From: CAZJHX01 sp964545715
GTDB taxonomy: Bacteria > Myxococcota_A > UBA9042 > GCA-2863065
Assembly: GCA_964545715.1 (NCBI GenBank)
Contig: CAZJHX010000012.1
Location: 1-64,000, forward strand
Length of the DNA stretch: 64,000 nt
Direction: 5' to 3'
Notes under the pieces: generated by a model
Database searches by the model: none
What the model was told of the DNA's origin: nothing
What the model saw: the letters and a program-made list of their open reading frames with translations, nothing else
Shown: in pieces, positions 43,677 to 51,801 of the stretch
Layout: the number at the start of each line of letters is the position of its first letter
How positions within the stretch are numbered: the first letter of the stretch is position 1
Made by a program: the position numbers and the translations under genes

Positions 43677-44617
43677 TGTCGTCAGTGCGTGTGTTGACCG
43701 TGGCGATGGCGCTGCTGATGGCCATGCCGGTGTTTGCGGATGACGATCCGGAGCCGATCGGCAGGTGGCGCTATCGAAAGGCCGACCGCAAGGTCAAAGT
43801 GGTGGTCATCGGCGGATCGATCGCGGCGTGGGGCAAGGGCAGCTTCAGCCACTTTCTGGCGCACGTGTGTCGCAACACCGAGGTCAAGAACCTGGCCAAG
43901 ACCGGCTACGGCGCCTTTGCGCTGAAGCGGCGCTTCAGACAGAAGTTTCTGCGCAACTGGAACGTGAAGCTGAAGAACCCGGACTTCGAATACTGGCTGC
44001 TGTACTCGGGCGGCCTCAACAGCATCTATACGCCCGAGATGACCATCAAGCACACCGTCCAGACGTTTGTGAAGGCGCACAAGCGCGGCGTGAGGGTGGT
44101 CGCGCTGACGCTGACGCCGTGGGGCTCGGAGAAAGACAAGCGCTGGCGCGGCTGGAGCGGCGTGGACTACGGCGACAAGACCCGCAAGGCCGTCGACTAC
44201 ATCATGGGGCGCCTGGCGCGAAACACGGCGCTGGGACGCTACGCTCCGGACGAGCGCGACGTCGCCGCCTGGAAGCCCGGTGAGCTGCCCACGATCGGAA
44301 TCGATGTCTACGACAGCGCGCTGAGGCACAAAGAGGCGCCGTTGCGGGAAACGCAGCGACTGGTTCGCAAGTACAGCCGCAGCTCCAAGCTGAAGACGCT
44401 GTATCCGGATCCCGATGTGGCGCTGAAGCGGGCCGTGGAGATCCCGCGATGGTTCCTGGACCCGAAGCTGCGCTCGTTTGACCACATTCATCCCAACACG
44501 GCCGGTCACAAGCTGATCGCCCAGACCGCGTGTCCCAAGCTGCCGGCCAGCTGGGGGTGCGACTGTCCTAAGCTGGGGAACCTCACGTGGGACGGCAAGG
44601 TGGTCGAAAAGCCGTAA
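43676..44617 (+). CDS. Exported SGNH/GDSL-type hydrolase
   Basis: Protein of 313 aa with a signal peptide (MSSVRVLTVAMALLMAMPVFADDD). Block I of the SGNH family is VVVIGGSIAAWGKGSFSHFLA with the nucleophile Ser in GGS (about residue 46). Block III would be near LLYSGGLNSIYTP. Block V is the catalytic pair in FDHIHPNTAGHKLIA (Asp and His about residues 266-269). The enzyme probably removes acyl or acetyl groups from a periplasmic glycan. Six Cys near the end (TACPKLPASWGCDCPK and others) may form disulfides. ATG 43676 overlaps the previous stop. Confidence 0.85.
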   Translation: MSSVRVLTVAMALLMAMPVFADDDPEPIGRWRYRKADRKVKVVVIGGSIAAWGKGSFSHFLAHVCRNTEVKNLAKTGYGAFALKRRFRQKFLRNWNVKLKNPDFEYWLLYSGGLNSIYTPEMTIKHTVQTFVKAHKRGVRVVALTLTPWGSEKDKRWRGWSGVDYGDKTRKAVDYIMGRLARNTALGRYAPDERDVAAWKPGELPTIGIDVYDSALRHKEAPLRETQRLVRKYSRSSKLKTLYPDPDVALKRAVEIPRWFLDPKLRSFDHIHPNTAGHKLIAQTACPKLPASWGCDCPKLGNLTWDGKVVEKP

Positions 44618-44618
44618 C

Positions 44619-44640
44619 CCGGCCCATTGGGCTGAGCCGG
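44619..44640. terminator. Nested stem-loop between convergent SGNH and sulfatase-like genes
   Basis: CCGG (44619-44622) pairs with CCGG (44637-44640), and inside it GCCC (44622-44625) with GGGC (44629-44632). It lies in the 23-bp space between the convergent stops. It is short and without a T-run; a weak bidirectional terminator at best. Confidence 0.3.
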
Positions 44641-47481
44641 CTAGTGGTTGGTGTAGCCCCAGTCTTTCATCAGGTTGCGCACCTCACCGTCGATCGCGTC
44701 CTCGGACTCGATGTCGCCGTCGCTCTTGGGTTTGGTCACGGTGGCGCTCAGGCCGTCACGCCAGTAGAAGACCCCGGGCTTGATGTCTTTGATGAAGGAC
44801 GGGCCGCCGTCGGGTGCGTGCGCCATGCGATAGTCCGCCGGACTGGAGACGCCCAGCGGGTTCTTGAACAGCTTCAGACCGTAGGCGCCGACGTAGAAGC
44901 GCGCCGCGCCCAGCGGCTTGTCGTCGATGCGCAGCAGAAACGTCAGCTCGGCGTCATCGCTCTCCGTTCGAAAGCGGAAGCCCGCGCGCCCAGCCTCGAC
45001 GTTCATGTCGACCTCGATCGTGCCCTCGTCCTCCAGGCGGGAGTTGTTGCCCGGCCCGGGCTCCAGCACCTCGAATTGGACGAACCGATCGGTGGTGTGA
45101 ATACGGCCGGTAAAGTGGGCGTGCGGAGGCCCGCCGCCATGGAAGATCATGGTGCTGCCCACGGTCGGCTTCTTCTTGGCGGTGACCTCGCGCCCGGCCT
45201 CGACGACGGGGTCGCCCTCCGCCACCACGGGTCCGACTGCGCCGACCACCTCCTCTGGCGGTGCCGCGCGCTCACTCGACGTCTCGCCCTCCGCGGGACG
45301 ACGCTCGACCGTCGGTGTCGGTGACCACTCGGGAATGGGCAGGCCGCGCCGGCGGGCGAGGTCGGCGCGCAGCTCCGCAAGCTGGGCGCGCATCGCTAGA
45401 CGCGGCGACTGATCGACGTCCCACGCCAGGTTCATCAGCTCGTCGGGGTCGTTTTCGAGATTGTAGAGCTCGTCCAGGCTGCGCTTATCGTCGAAGAGCG
45501 TCTTGAGGTTGAACTCCATGCGCTCGCGCGTGTCGTGGATGATGTACTTATAGTCGCCTGAGATGAGCGCCGTCGACAGGCGCGCCTCAGCCATCACCGG
45601 GGCCGACTCGGGCTCCGTGCCGGTCAAGACCGCCTGGGAGAGGTCCCGCCCCAGCTGGTCGGCGGTCGGGCTGACGCCGAGCAGGCCCAGAACCGTGGGT
45701 ACGAGGTCGATATGAGAGGCGCGGGTCTGCACGACGGGGCCCGCCGGGATCCGCCCGGGCAGCCGCATCACCAAGGGGACGTGCAGCTCTTCTTCAAACA
45801 GCGTCTTGCCGTGCTGGTGGAGGCAACGCGACCGCCAGTTCTTGTTCCAGCAGTCGTGCCGCGGGTCCATGACCTCGCCGTGGTCCGACGTCAGGATCAC
45901 CAGCGTGCGGCCGGAGATGTCGAGCTCGTCCAGCAGCGTCAGGATCTCGGCGATGTTCTCGTCGACCCACTTCACCTCGCCCAGGTAGGGGTTGGAGTAG
46001 CCCGACACACCCGCCAGCTTGGGCTCGAAGGCGTCGTAGCTGCGCTTGGGCGGCTGATACGGCAGGTGAGGCGCGTTGTAGTTCAGCATCATGAACCAGC
46101 GCTCTTTATAGTGCTTCTGGATCCAGCTGGTCGCGGTCTCGGTGATCCACGCGGTGTCTTTGGTGTTGTGGCGGTGGTCGATAAACTCGTCGAAGCTGGC
46201 GTCCAGGCTCAGCTTCAGGTTGCCGAAGACGAACAGGTTGTTAGCCACGCCGATGCTGCGATAGCCCAGCCCGCGGAGCACACGCGGCAGCAGGGGTGGG
46301 TCGCCGTCGTAGAAAGCCGCCTTCTCGGCGTTGCTGTAGTTCCAGCGCACTTTGTGAAACTTGCCGTATGTCGGGTACTGGCTGGAGAGCATGGCGAACG
46401 TGCTGAGGCGGGTCTGATTGCCGACGGACGACGCGCGTGCGAAGTGCATGCCGTCGTCCACCAGCGACTCCATCGCCGGAAAGAGGCGCGGCAGGCGCTT
46501 GCGCGGATCCCCGATGCTGTCGGCACGCTGCGCGTCGACCACTATCAGCAGCACGTTGTCCATGACGTCCATGCCGGTGGCTTGCGTCGACGCCGCACGA
46601 GTCGCCTCGTCCGTCACCCGAGTGACGATCGAGGGCTCATAAAAGAAGGACGTGTAACGGTACCCGCGCGTCTGCGTGTCGGTCCTCGCGGAGAGGGTCA
46701 GCGCGACCTCACGGCCGGCGTAGGCGGAGAGGTCGATCTCCTGCGCGGACCAGCGCTTCAGCTTGTGGATGGGCTTGGGTACAACGCGCTCGCTCCACAG
46801 CCGCGTCGCTTTGCTCTTGCCCGTGGGCTGGACGCTCACCTCCAGGTTGACCGGTTCAGACGCGGTCACCCGGGATCCGGTCGCCGTATCGAAGCGCAGC
46901 ATGCTCCCCGGCGGCACCTTGATGGTCCACGTGATCTTTGTGGGTACGGGCAGCGCGAGCGAGGATCGCAGCGCCCACTGATGGCGGCGCCCGTCTGTCC
47001 AGACCGTGCGATGGTCCAGCCCGCGGCTGCCGGGTCCGGCCCACGGGTTGGAGTAGCTGCGCTTGCCGGAGCGCACGACCTGGAAGCCCGGCTTCTCCAG
47101 ACGTATCGACTCGATCTTGGCGTTGGGCAGCTCGTCCAGCAGGCGCTTCGTGACCACCTCCTGCGACCCGATCCGGTCGAAACGGAACGGCTCCTGATCC
47201 ACCTTCGGCATCGGACGGCGGAATCTCTGCGGTTTGTCACGCTTGGGTGGGGGGTCAAAAACGCTGGGCGGATCTTCGGGTGTTCGCACCGGCGGTGGGG
47301 CCCCGGGCTCGACACCCGAACCGACAATCGGGGTGGCGGTCACCGTGATGGTTGACGGCTTACCCGCGACAGGCACGGCATCCGACGCGACGTGGACGCG
47401 CTCCGGCGGAGGGTTCAGCGCGGGCTCAGCCCCAACGCACCCCAACGCCAATATTGCTCCAACCGCTGCAACTCGACCCAT
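44641..47481 (-). CDS. Sulfatase-fold lipoprotein lacking the formylglycine motif
   Basis: Protein of 946 aa with a lipoprotein signal (MGRVAAVGAILALGCVGAEP). An N-terminal beta-rich region of about 290 residues precedes an alkaline-phosphatase-superfamily domain: NVLLIVVDAQRADSIGD (metal Asp), FMMLNYNAPHLPYQPPKRSY, LVILTSDHGEVMDPRHDCW and PLVMRLPGRIPAG. Sulfatases need C/SxPxR, where Cys or Ser becomes formylglycine; here the segment reads SSVGNQTRLSTFAMLSS, with no Cys or Ser four before the Arg, but a Thr just before it. A Thr nucleophile occurs in the related LtaS and phosphoethanolamine transferases. The C-terminal 200 residues form another beta domain. Likely outer-membrane lipoprotein. 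Confidence 0.85.
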   Translation of the reverse strand: MGRVAAVGAILALGCVGAEPALNPPPERVHVASDAVPVAGKPSTITVTATPIVGSGVEPGAPPPVRTPEDPPSVFDPPPKRDKPQRFRRPMPKVDQEPFRFDRIGSQEVVTKRLLDELPNAKIESIRLEKPGFQVVRSGKRSYSNPWAGPGSRGLDHRTVWTDGRRHQWALRSSLALPVPTKITWTIKVPPGSMLRFDTATGSRVTASEPVNLEVSVQPTGKSKATRLWSERVVPKPIHKLKRWSAQEIDLSAYAGREVALTLSARTDTQTRGYRYTSFFYEPSIVTRVTDEATRAASTQATGMDVMDNVLLIVVDAQRADSIGDPRKRLPRLFPAMESLVDDGMHFARASSVGNQTRLSTFAMLSSQYPTYGKFHKVRWNYSNAEKAAFYDGDPPLLPRVLRGLGYRSIGVANNLFVFGNLKLSLDASFDEFIDHRHNTKDTAWITETATSWIQKHYKERWFMMLNYNAPHLPYQPPKRSYDAFEPKLAGVSGYSNPYLGEVKWVDENIAEILTLLDELDISGRTLVILTSDHGEVMDPRHDCWNKNWRSRCLHQHGKTLFEEELHVPLVMRLPGRIPAGPVVQTRASHIDLVPTVLGLLGVSPTADQLGRDLSQAVLTGTEPESAPVMAEARLSTALISGDYKYIIHDTRERMEFNLKTLFDDKRSLDELYNLENDPDELMNLAWDVDQSPRLAMRAQLAELRADLARRRGLPIPEWSPTPTVERRPAEGETSSERAAPPEEVVGAVGPVVAEGDPVVEAGREVTAKKKPTVGSTMIFHGGGPPHAHFTGRIHTTDRFVQFEVLEPGPGNNSRLEDEGTIEVDMNVEAGRAGFRFRTESDDAELTFLLRIDDKPLGAARFYVGAYGLKLFKNPLGVSSPADYRMAHAPDGGPSFIKDIKPGVFYWRDGLSATVTKPKSDGDIESEDAIDGEVRNLMKDWGYTNH

Positions 47482-47489
47482 CTCACTTG

Positions 47490-47518
47490 AAATTAGGAGG
47501 GCTGCAGAGCCCCGTCAA
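47490..47518 (-). promoter_or_regulatory. Predicted sigma-70 promoter of the sulfatase-like gene
   Basis: On the minus strand TTGACG (47518-47513) and TAATTT (47495-47490) are 17 bp apart. The predicted start, about 47483, is two bases before the ATG at 47481, so the mRNA would be leaderless or nearly so. Confidence 0.55.
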
Positions 47519-47521
47519 GTT

Positions 47522-47539
47522 GCAGCACCGCAGTGCTGC
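47522..47539. promoter_or_regulatory. 18-bp palindrome in the sulfatase-porin intergenic region
   Basis: GCAGCAC-CGCA-GTGCTGC is a perfect 7-bp inverted repeat. It lies about 147 bp upstream of the predicted sigma-54 start of the porin, where enhancer-binding proteins usually sit, and also just upstream of the sigma-70 promoter of the divergent gene. It could equally be a simple stem-loop. The rest of 47540-47650 shows no open frame or repeat. Confidence 0.45.
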
Positions 47540-47651
47540 CTCGGCCGTTTGTCGCCGATGCGATCAGGCAGTGACCGGCGGCGGCGGACAGGTCTTTGCC
47601 ACCCCGGAGACCCACAGCCTTTTATTTCAGACACTTACAAAGCGCCACCGC

Positions 47652-47667
47652 TGGCACAGCGGTTGCT
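47652..47667 (+). promoter_or_regulatory. Predicted sigma-54 promoter of the porin gene
   Basis: TGGCAC (47652-47657) and TTGCT (47663-47667) with GG and GC exactly 10 bases apart match the sigma-54 consensus YTGGCACG-N4-TTGCW at every defined base except one (A for G after CAC). The expected start near 47678 leaves about 33 bases before ATG 47711, with GGAGG at 47701-47705 as ribosome binding site. Confidence 0.75.
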
Positions 47668-47710
47668 CAACCCCGTTGAGACGCCAAACGAACACGCTAC
47701 GGAGGCGCAG

Positions 47711-48868
47711 ATGGCACGAACTCTTTCTCTCGCGGTATTGGCAGCGACCCTGCTCGCGGGTACCGCTCACGCAAAAGACACCGGCGGATCGGGGTGGTGG
47801 GACAACACCACATTCTTCTCCGACTTCCGGTTTCGCCTGGACAACGACACACGCGATGGCGACGGCATCGACAGCAAAGCCGAGGCCCGGACCCGGCCGC
47901 GCCTGCGGGCCCGCGTGGGGCTCAAGGCCAAAACGCCGGTCGACGGTCTGACGTTCGGCGTGCGCCTGGCTTCCAACATCGGCACCCCGGGCAACTCCCC
48001 CCACCAGACCCTGGGACTGGGAATCGGCGGCGGCGGCCACATCATCAACATCGACCGCGCGTTCTTGAAGTACGCCTTCCTGGACGGCTTCGCGCTGACC
48101 CTGGGCAAATTCGGCCTGCCTGGCTGGCACCAATCCGAGGTCTTCTGGGACGGGGACATTCAGCCCGAAGGCGGCGTCCTGGCGTGGTCCAAAAAGTTCG
48201 GCGATCACAAGGTCGGTGTGCACGCCGGGTACTTCCTGCTCAACAACGAAGGCTGGACCGAGGGGCTGTTCGGCAACGACGCGGCCCTGAACTGGCAGGT
48301 CTCATATGGCGGCGGCTTCGGAAAGGTCGCCGCGACAGTGGCCTTCACCGGACTCCACATCTTCGACCGCGGACCCAACAGCAACATCGCGGGCGCTGAC
48401 GAGAATTCGCCCGGCATCGACTCCGACGACACCATGTTCCTGGTCGGCAGCCTGCAGGTGAAAACGAAGGGCCTGCCGGTCAATGCGCTGCTCGGCTTCG
48501 AGTACCTGATGGGCAACACGGACGCCGAGGGCGTCAAAGACGAGAGCAAGAGCGGCTTCGTCGCTCAGGGGCGCGTGACCTGGAAGTGGCTGGGGCTGCG
48601 CTACTACTTCTACTCGGTCGGTGAGGCGGCCGTGCCGTATTACGCGGGCGCCGCGCTCTCTCAGGACAACTTCCCCAACTCCCGCGGCGGCGGCCTCACG
48701 GGCTTCGACGGCCACCGCATCCAGCTGGACTTCAAGCCGGCCAAGCGGGTGAGCCTGGACTTCCGCGTCTACATGCAGGAGGGCAAAGAGGACAACGTCC
48801 TGGCCTTTGCCGAGACGCCGAAGCGGTCGATCAACCGCTACCAGCTGAACCTCAATCTCAAGTTCTGA
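47711..48868 (+). CDS. Outer-membrane porin-like beta-barrel
   Basis: Protein of 385 aa with a signal peptide (MARTLSLAVLAATLLAGTAHAKD). The mature chain has alternating strand patterns (FFSDFRFRLDNDT, RPRLRARVGLKAKTPVDGLTFGVRLASNIG, AFLKYAFLDGFALTLGKFGLPGWH) and ends YQLNLNLKF with the terminal Phe recognised by the BAM machine. The family resembles putative porins with a FRLRLD start found in Deltaproteobacteria. ATG 47711 has GGAGG upstream; the frame is open far upstream but that part overlaps the divergent gene. The sigma-54 promoter suggests it is induced together with the respiratory genes, maybe to admit their anion substrate. Confidence 0.85.
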   Translation: MARTLSLAVLAATLLAGTAHAKDTGGSGWWDNTTFFSDFRFRLDNDTRDGDGIDSKAEARTRPRLRARVGLKAKTPVDGLTFGVRLASNIGTPGNSPHQTLGLGIGGGGHIINIDRAFLKYAFLDGFALTLGKFGLPGWHQSEVFWDGDIQPEGGVLAWSKKFGDHKVGVHAGYFLLNNEGWTEGLFGNDAALNWQVSYGGGFGKVAATVAFTGLHIFDRGPNSNIAGADENSPGIDSDDTMFLVGSLQVKTKGLPVNALLGFEYLMGNTDAEGVKDESKSGFVAQGRVTWKWLGLRYYFYSVGEAAVPYYAGAALSQDNFPNSRGGGLTGFDGHRIQLDFKPAKRVSLDFRVYMQEGKEDNVLAFAETPKRSINRYQLNLNLKF

Positions 48869-48881
48869 CAGCACTCCCGTC

Positions 48882-48915
48882 GGGGGGCCGCGGGAAACCC
48901 CCCCCCCCCCCCCCC
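48882..48915. repeat. G6 and C18 homopolymer tracts after the porin gene
   Basis: A run of six G (48882-48887) is followed after ten bases by a run of 18 C (48898-48915). The tract lies between the convergent porin and hemerythrin genes. It may fold as a G-C stem and stop transcription both ways, and its length is likely to vary by slippage or to be miscalled in sequencing. Confidence 0.8.
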
Positions 48916-48957
48916 GCCAAACCTGGCCGGCCATGAACCGGGGGCCCACCCTTTCGT

Positions 48958-49374
48958 CTATTGCCCGGCGGCGGTGCGATGCCGGTACAGCGCCGAGTAC
49001 TTCGGGTCTTCGACCAGAATGTGCCGGGTGAACCAGGCGATCATCGCCTCGGCGACTGACCCCGCCTCGTCGTGGCGACCGTCCGCAACGAGCCTGTCCA
49101 GCTGACCGACACGCTCCACAAAGCCGTCGTGCATCTCTTTGTGCCGCGGGTACCCGGCGTAATCCAGGTCGCGCATCAGCTTCTCTTCTGCGCTGAAGTG
49201 GGTGCGTGTGTAGTCACGTACCTGCTTCAGGGAGTGCGTCACGGCCGCCGCACCGCGCCTGGCGGCGATGGCGTCCTGCAGCTCGGCGATCAGTTGCAGC
49301 CAGGTGCGGTGTTGCGCGTCCATCTCGGGGACGCCCACCGCATACTCATCTTTCCAATCCCAATCAGACATCAT
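48958..49374 (-). CDS. Bacteriohemerythrin
   Basis: Protein of 138 aa, the usual size for a single-domain hemerythrin, which binds O2 at a di-iron site. Iron ligands are visible in order: His in MDAQHRTW, His and Glu in THFSAEEKLM, the pair in PRHKEMHDGF, and His and Asp in RHILVEDPKYS. The first ATG at 49374 overlaps the stop of hemG as ATGA; a second ATG follows at once. It is probably made with hemG and the cytochrome c upstream and may buffer or sense oxygen or protect iron enzymes in the respiratory system. Confidence 0.95.
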   Translation of the reverse strand: MMSDWDWKDEYAVGVPEMDAQHRTWLQLIAELQDAIAARRGAAAVTHSLKQVRDYTRTHFSAEEKLMRDLDYAGYPRHKEMHDGFVERVGQLDRLVADGRHDEAGSVAEAMIAWFTRHILVEDPKYSALYRHRTAAGQ

Positions 49375-50840
49375 TGCACCGTAGCAGCGGTCGTCTCCGC
49401 TGCGTTGTGAGACCGCGACCCAAGCCGCGATCGATTGATCGTGGTCAATGCACCACCACGCAGATAGCGGGCTACCGCATCGCCGACCCGGTATGCGTCC
49501 GCGGTGCAGTAGTTGATTCCGATGCCGCGCAGAGCATTGCCGGTCATAAACAGCCCCGGGTGACGCTCCAGCGCCGCATCGGCCCCGGCCACGCGCTCGA
49601 GATGCCCGACTTCGTACTGGGGCATGCCCAGGGGGTGGCGCGTCACGGTCGCGTGGATCGGCGGCGCTTCAACTCCCAGACATTGCTTGAGCTGGACCCG
49701 CGCCGTGTTGACGAGATCCTGCGTGCTCTGGCGATAGGCATCCGGTGCGCGGGTCCCGCCGACAATCGCTTGCAGGAGGACGGTGCCGGGGCGGCTGCGC
49801 TGAGCACCGAAGATGCTGCTTGCCCACAGCACGCCGAGTACGCTGCTGTCCTCCGCGCGCGGCACCAGGTAACCGAAGCCGTGCAGCGGATGGGGGATGT
49901 CCGCCTCCCTGAAGCCCAGGGCTACGACGGCGACAGGGCCGTAGGGCACGCATTGGAAAACGTCATCGATCTCCGGAGCCAGTCCGCGCAGGTAGCGGGC
50001 CGCCGCGGGGGCGGGGGCCGCAGATACGACGACATCCGCATCCAGCTGTGACGGGCTGACGCCACCGATCAGGACGCGCCACCGGCCTGCCGGCGTTCTA
50101 CGAACCCGGTCGACCGGACTATGGTGCGTGATTTGACCGCGCAGGCTGTCCGACAGCCCGTCGACCAGCTGGCCCATCCCACGCTTGAACGAGACATAGC
50201 GACGCCGCCCGACCACCATGGGGCTTGGAGGTGGCTCCTGCAGCTTCAGACGCCGCGCCTCGAGCATGGCGCGCAGAATGCTGTGGCGACGAGCCTCTAC
50301 AGCGGCCAGGTGCGGCAGGGTCGCGCGAAGAGACAGTCGGGTGGCGTCCCCGGCGTAGATGCCTGAGATGACGGGATCGACCAGCAGCTCAGCGGCCTCA
50401 CGCCCCAGGCGGCGTGTCGCGAACTGGGCGACCGTCTCGTCCTGCGCGGGGCGCCGCGGCACCGCGAACTCCAGCATCATTCGAAGCCGTCCCGATAGGG
50501 ACAGCAGATCGGAGGTCAGGAACGACCCGACGCTGTCGGGGCACTGGCGAAGCCGCCCGCGCGAGAGGATGTAGCGTCTGCGCACCCGCTCGTCGCCACA
50601 GATGATCTCCGACGAGAGTCCGACCCGATCGACGAGCTTCAGCGTGGACGGGTCGCGGTTGAGAAAGCCGCTCGGTCCCGCCTCGCAGACGAACCCGCCG
50701 GCGTGGGACGTATGAATGTTGCCGCCGACGCGATCCGAGGACTCCAGTACGGTCACTCGCACGCCTGGGAGCCTGTCGCTGATGATCCGAGCGCAGGCGA
50801 GGCCGCTGATGCCGCCTCCGATGACCGCGACCTGGGTCAT
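49371..50840 (-). CDS. hemG: Protoporphyrinogen/coproporphyrinogen oxidase (HemG/HemY type)
   Basis: FAD-dependent oxidase of 489 aa for the late step of haem synthesis. The N-terminus has the dinucleotide-binding motif AVIGGGISGLACARIISDRLP and the second FAD motif LESSDRVGGNIHTSHAGGFVCEAGPSGF. The C-terminus has GLFMTGNALRGIGINYCTADAYRVGDAVARYL, typical of the family. It could act on protoporphyrinogen or, in the coproporphyrin route, on coproporphyrinogen; the sequence does not decide. It overlaps the cytochrome c and hemerythrin genes by four bases on each side, so it is probably expressed from the sigma-54 promoter ahead of the cytochrome gene, supplying haem for the many c-type proteins. 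Confidence 0.92.
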   Translation of the reverse strand: MTQVAVIGGGISGLACARIISDRLPGVRVTVLESSDRVGGNIHTSHAGGFVCEAGPSGFLNRDPSTLKLVDRVGLSSEIICGDERVRRRYILSRGRLRQCPDSVGSFLTSDLLSLSGRLRMMLEFAVPRRPAQDETVAQFATRRLGREAAELLVDPVISGIYAGDATRLSLRATLPHLAAVEARRHSILRAMLEARRLKLQEPPPSPMVVGRRRYVSFKRGMGQLVDGLSDSLRGQITHHSPVDRVRRTPAGRWRVLIGGVSPSQLDADVVVSAAPAPAAARYLRGLAPEIDDVFQCVPYGPVAVVALGFREADIPHPLHGFGYLVPRAEDSSVLGVLWASSIFGAQRSRPGTVLLQAIVGGTRAPDAYRQSTQDLVNTARVQLKQCLGVEAPPIHATVTRHPLGMPQYEVGHLERVAGADAALERHPGLFMTGNALRGIGINYCTADAYRVGDAVARYLRGGALTTINRSRLGSRSHNAAETTAATVQ

Positions 50841-51670
50841 GAGGTCCTCCCGTTGGCGACGAGCGGCGCGCGGACTCCGCGAAGGCGACGGCGCCAGATC
50901 AGCTGCAAAATCAGCAACACCAGGAGGACGCCCGGAACCGCGACCAGCAGGATGACGTTGGAGGCCTGAGCCTCGCGCAGCTTGCGGTTGACGTCATACA
51001 GGAAGGCACGCAGGGCCCAGATCTCGTCTTCGGTCAGCGGATGCTCGGCAAAGATATCCTTCATGAGCGGAAACGCCGGCGATCGCAGCGCCGCGTCCAG
51101 CCCGGCGTCCCCCAGGCGCGCAAAGACAAAGGTCAGGTCCTTGGCAAGGCGGCCACCGGGTACGAACCCGCCGGCGCCCGCGACCGAGTGACAGGACATG
51201 CACGGCGGTGCACCGTTTTCGAGAGACTCCGTGCCCAGAAACAGGTCCCGACCCCATTCATAGTCGTAAGCGGTCGCCTCGATGATCGGGTCCAGGTCGG
51301 GGCCGAAGTTGCAATCGCCGCTATCGCACCCGGCGATCAGCTGGATCACCTCGTCGACCTGCGCCGATGTAAGGCCCAGAACCGGCATGCGCACGTTCTT
51401 GTACTCGGCCAGCAGCTGCTTTGCGGTCGGATCGCGGTCCAGCATAGTGGCCGGGTCCTTGATGAAGCGGCGGACCCAATCGATCTGGCGCCGCTCCATA
51501 AGCCCCTTCAGGTCGGGACCCACGCGATTACCGCCGCCCACGGTGTGGCACGACGCGCACTTCTTGGTGAACAGCTGCTGAGCAGCGTTTTGCTCGTCGG
51601 CGGCAGCGGTACTCAAGCCCATTGTGAGGACTCCAAAAACCGAGATAAGCCACAGGATTGGTCTAAACAC
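50837..51670 (-). CDS. Di-haem cytochrome c with C-terminal membrane anchor
   Basis: Protein of 277 aa. GTG 51670 is chosen: it has GGAGG six bases upstream and begins a proper signal peptide (MFRPILWLISVFGVLTMGLSTAAADE). The frame is open to a TTG at 51712, but that TTG is part of the predicted sigma-54 -12 box. Haem sites are CASCH (38-42) and CMSCH (157-161), each followed by a cytochrome c fold with Met candidates (VRMPVLGL and PLMKDIF). A membrane helix lies at about 238-262 (NVILLVAVPGVLLVLLILQLIW). It would face the periplasm and pass electrons at the inner membrane. It overlaps hemG as ATGA and is divergent from the Rieske operon. Confidence 0.88.
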   Translation of the reverse strand: MFRPILWLISVFGVLTMGLSTAAADEQNAAQQLFTKKCASCHTVGGGNRVGPDLKGLMERRQIDWVRRFIKDPATMLDRDPTAKQLLAEYKNVRMPVLGLTSAQVDEVIQLIAGCDSGDCNFGPDLDPIIEATAYDYEWGRDLFLGTESLENGAPPCMSCHSVAGAGGFVPGGRLAKDLTFVFARLGDAGLDAALRSPAFPLMKDIFAEHPLTEDEIWALRAFLYDVNRKLREAQASNVILLVAVPGVLLVLLILQLIWRRRLRGVRAPLVANGRTS

Positions 51671-51707
51671 CGGCTTCCTCCATCGGACAAACGGCCCGTA
51701 CAGATGG

Positions 51708-51724
51708 AGCAACGACCGTGCCAG
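51708..51724 (-). promoter_or_regulatory. Consensus sigma-54 promoter of the cytochrome c-hemG-hemerythrin genes
   Basis: On the minus strand the sequence is CTGGCACGGTCGTTGCT, a full match to YTGGCACG-N4-TTGCW with GG and GC 10 bases apart. The expected start, about 51698, leaves about 28 bases of leader before GTG 51670, with a GGAGG ribosome binding site in it. Confidence 0.85.
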
Positions 51725-51801
51725 ACAGCCGGTATGCGAAAAAGCGTGGACTGCTCTCCTGATGGGAGAAGGGAGCGGACGGCGCGATGGCCGCGATCCG
51801 A

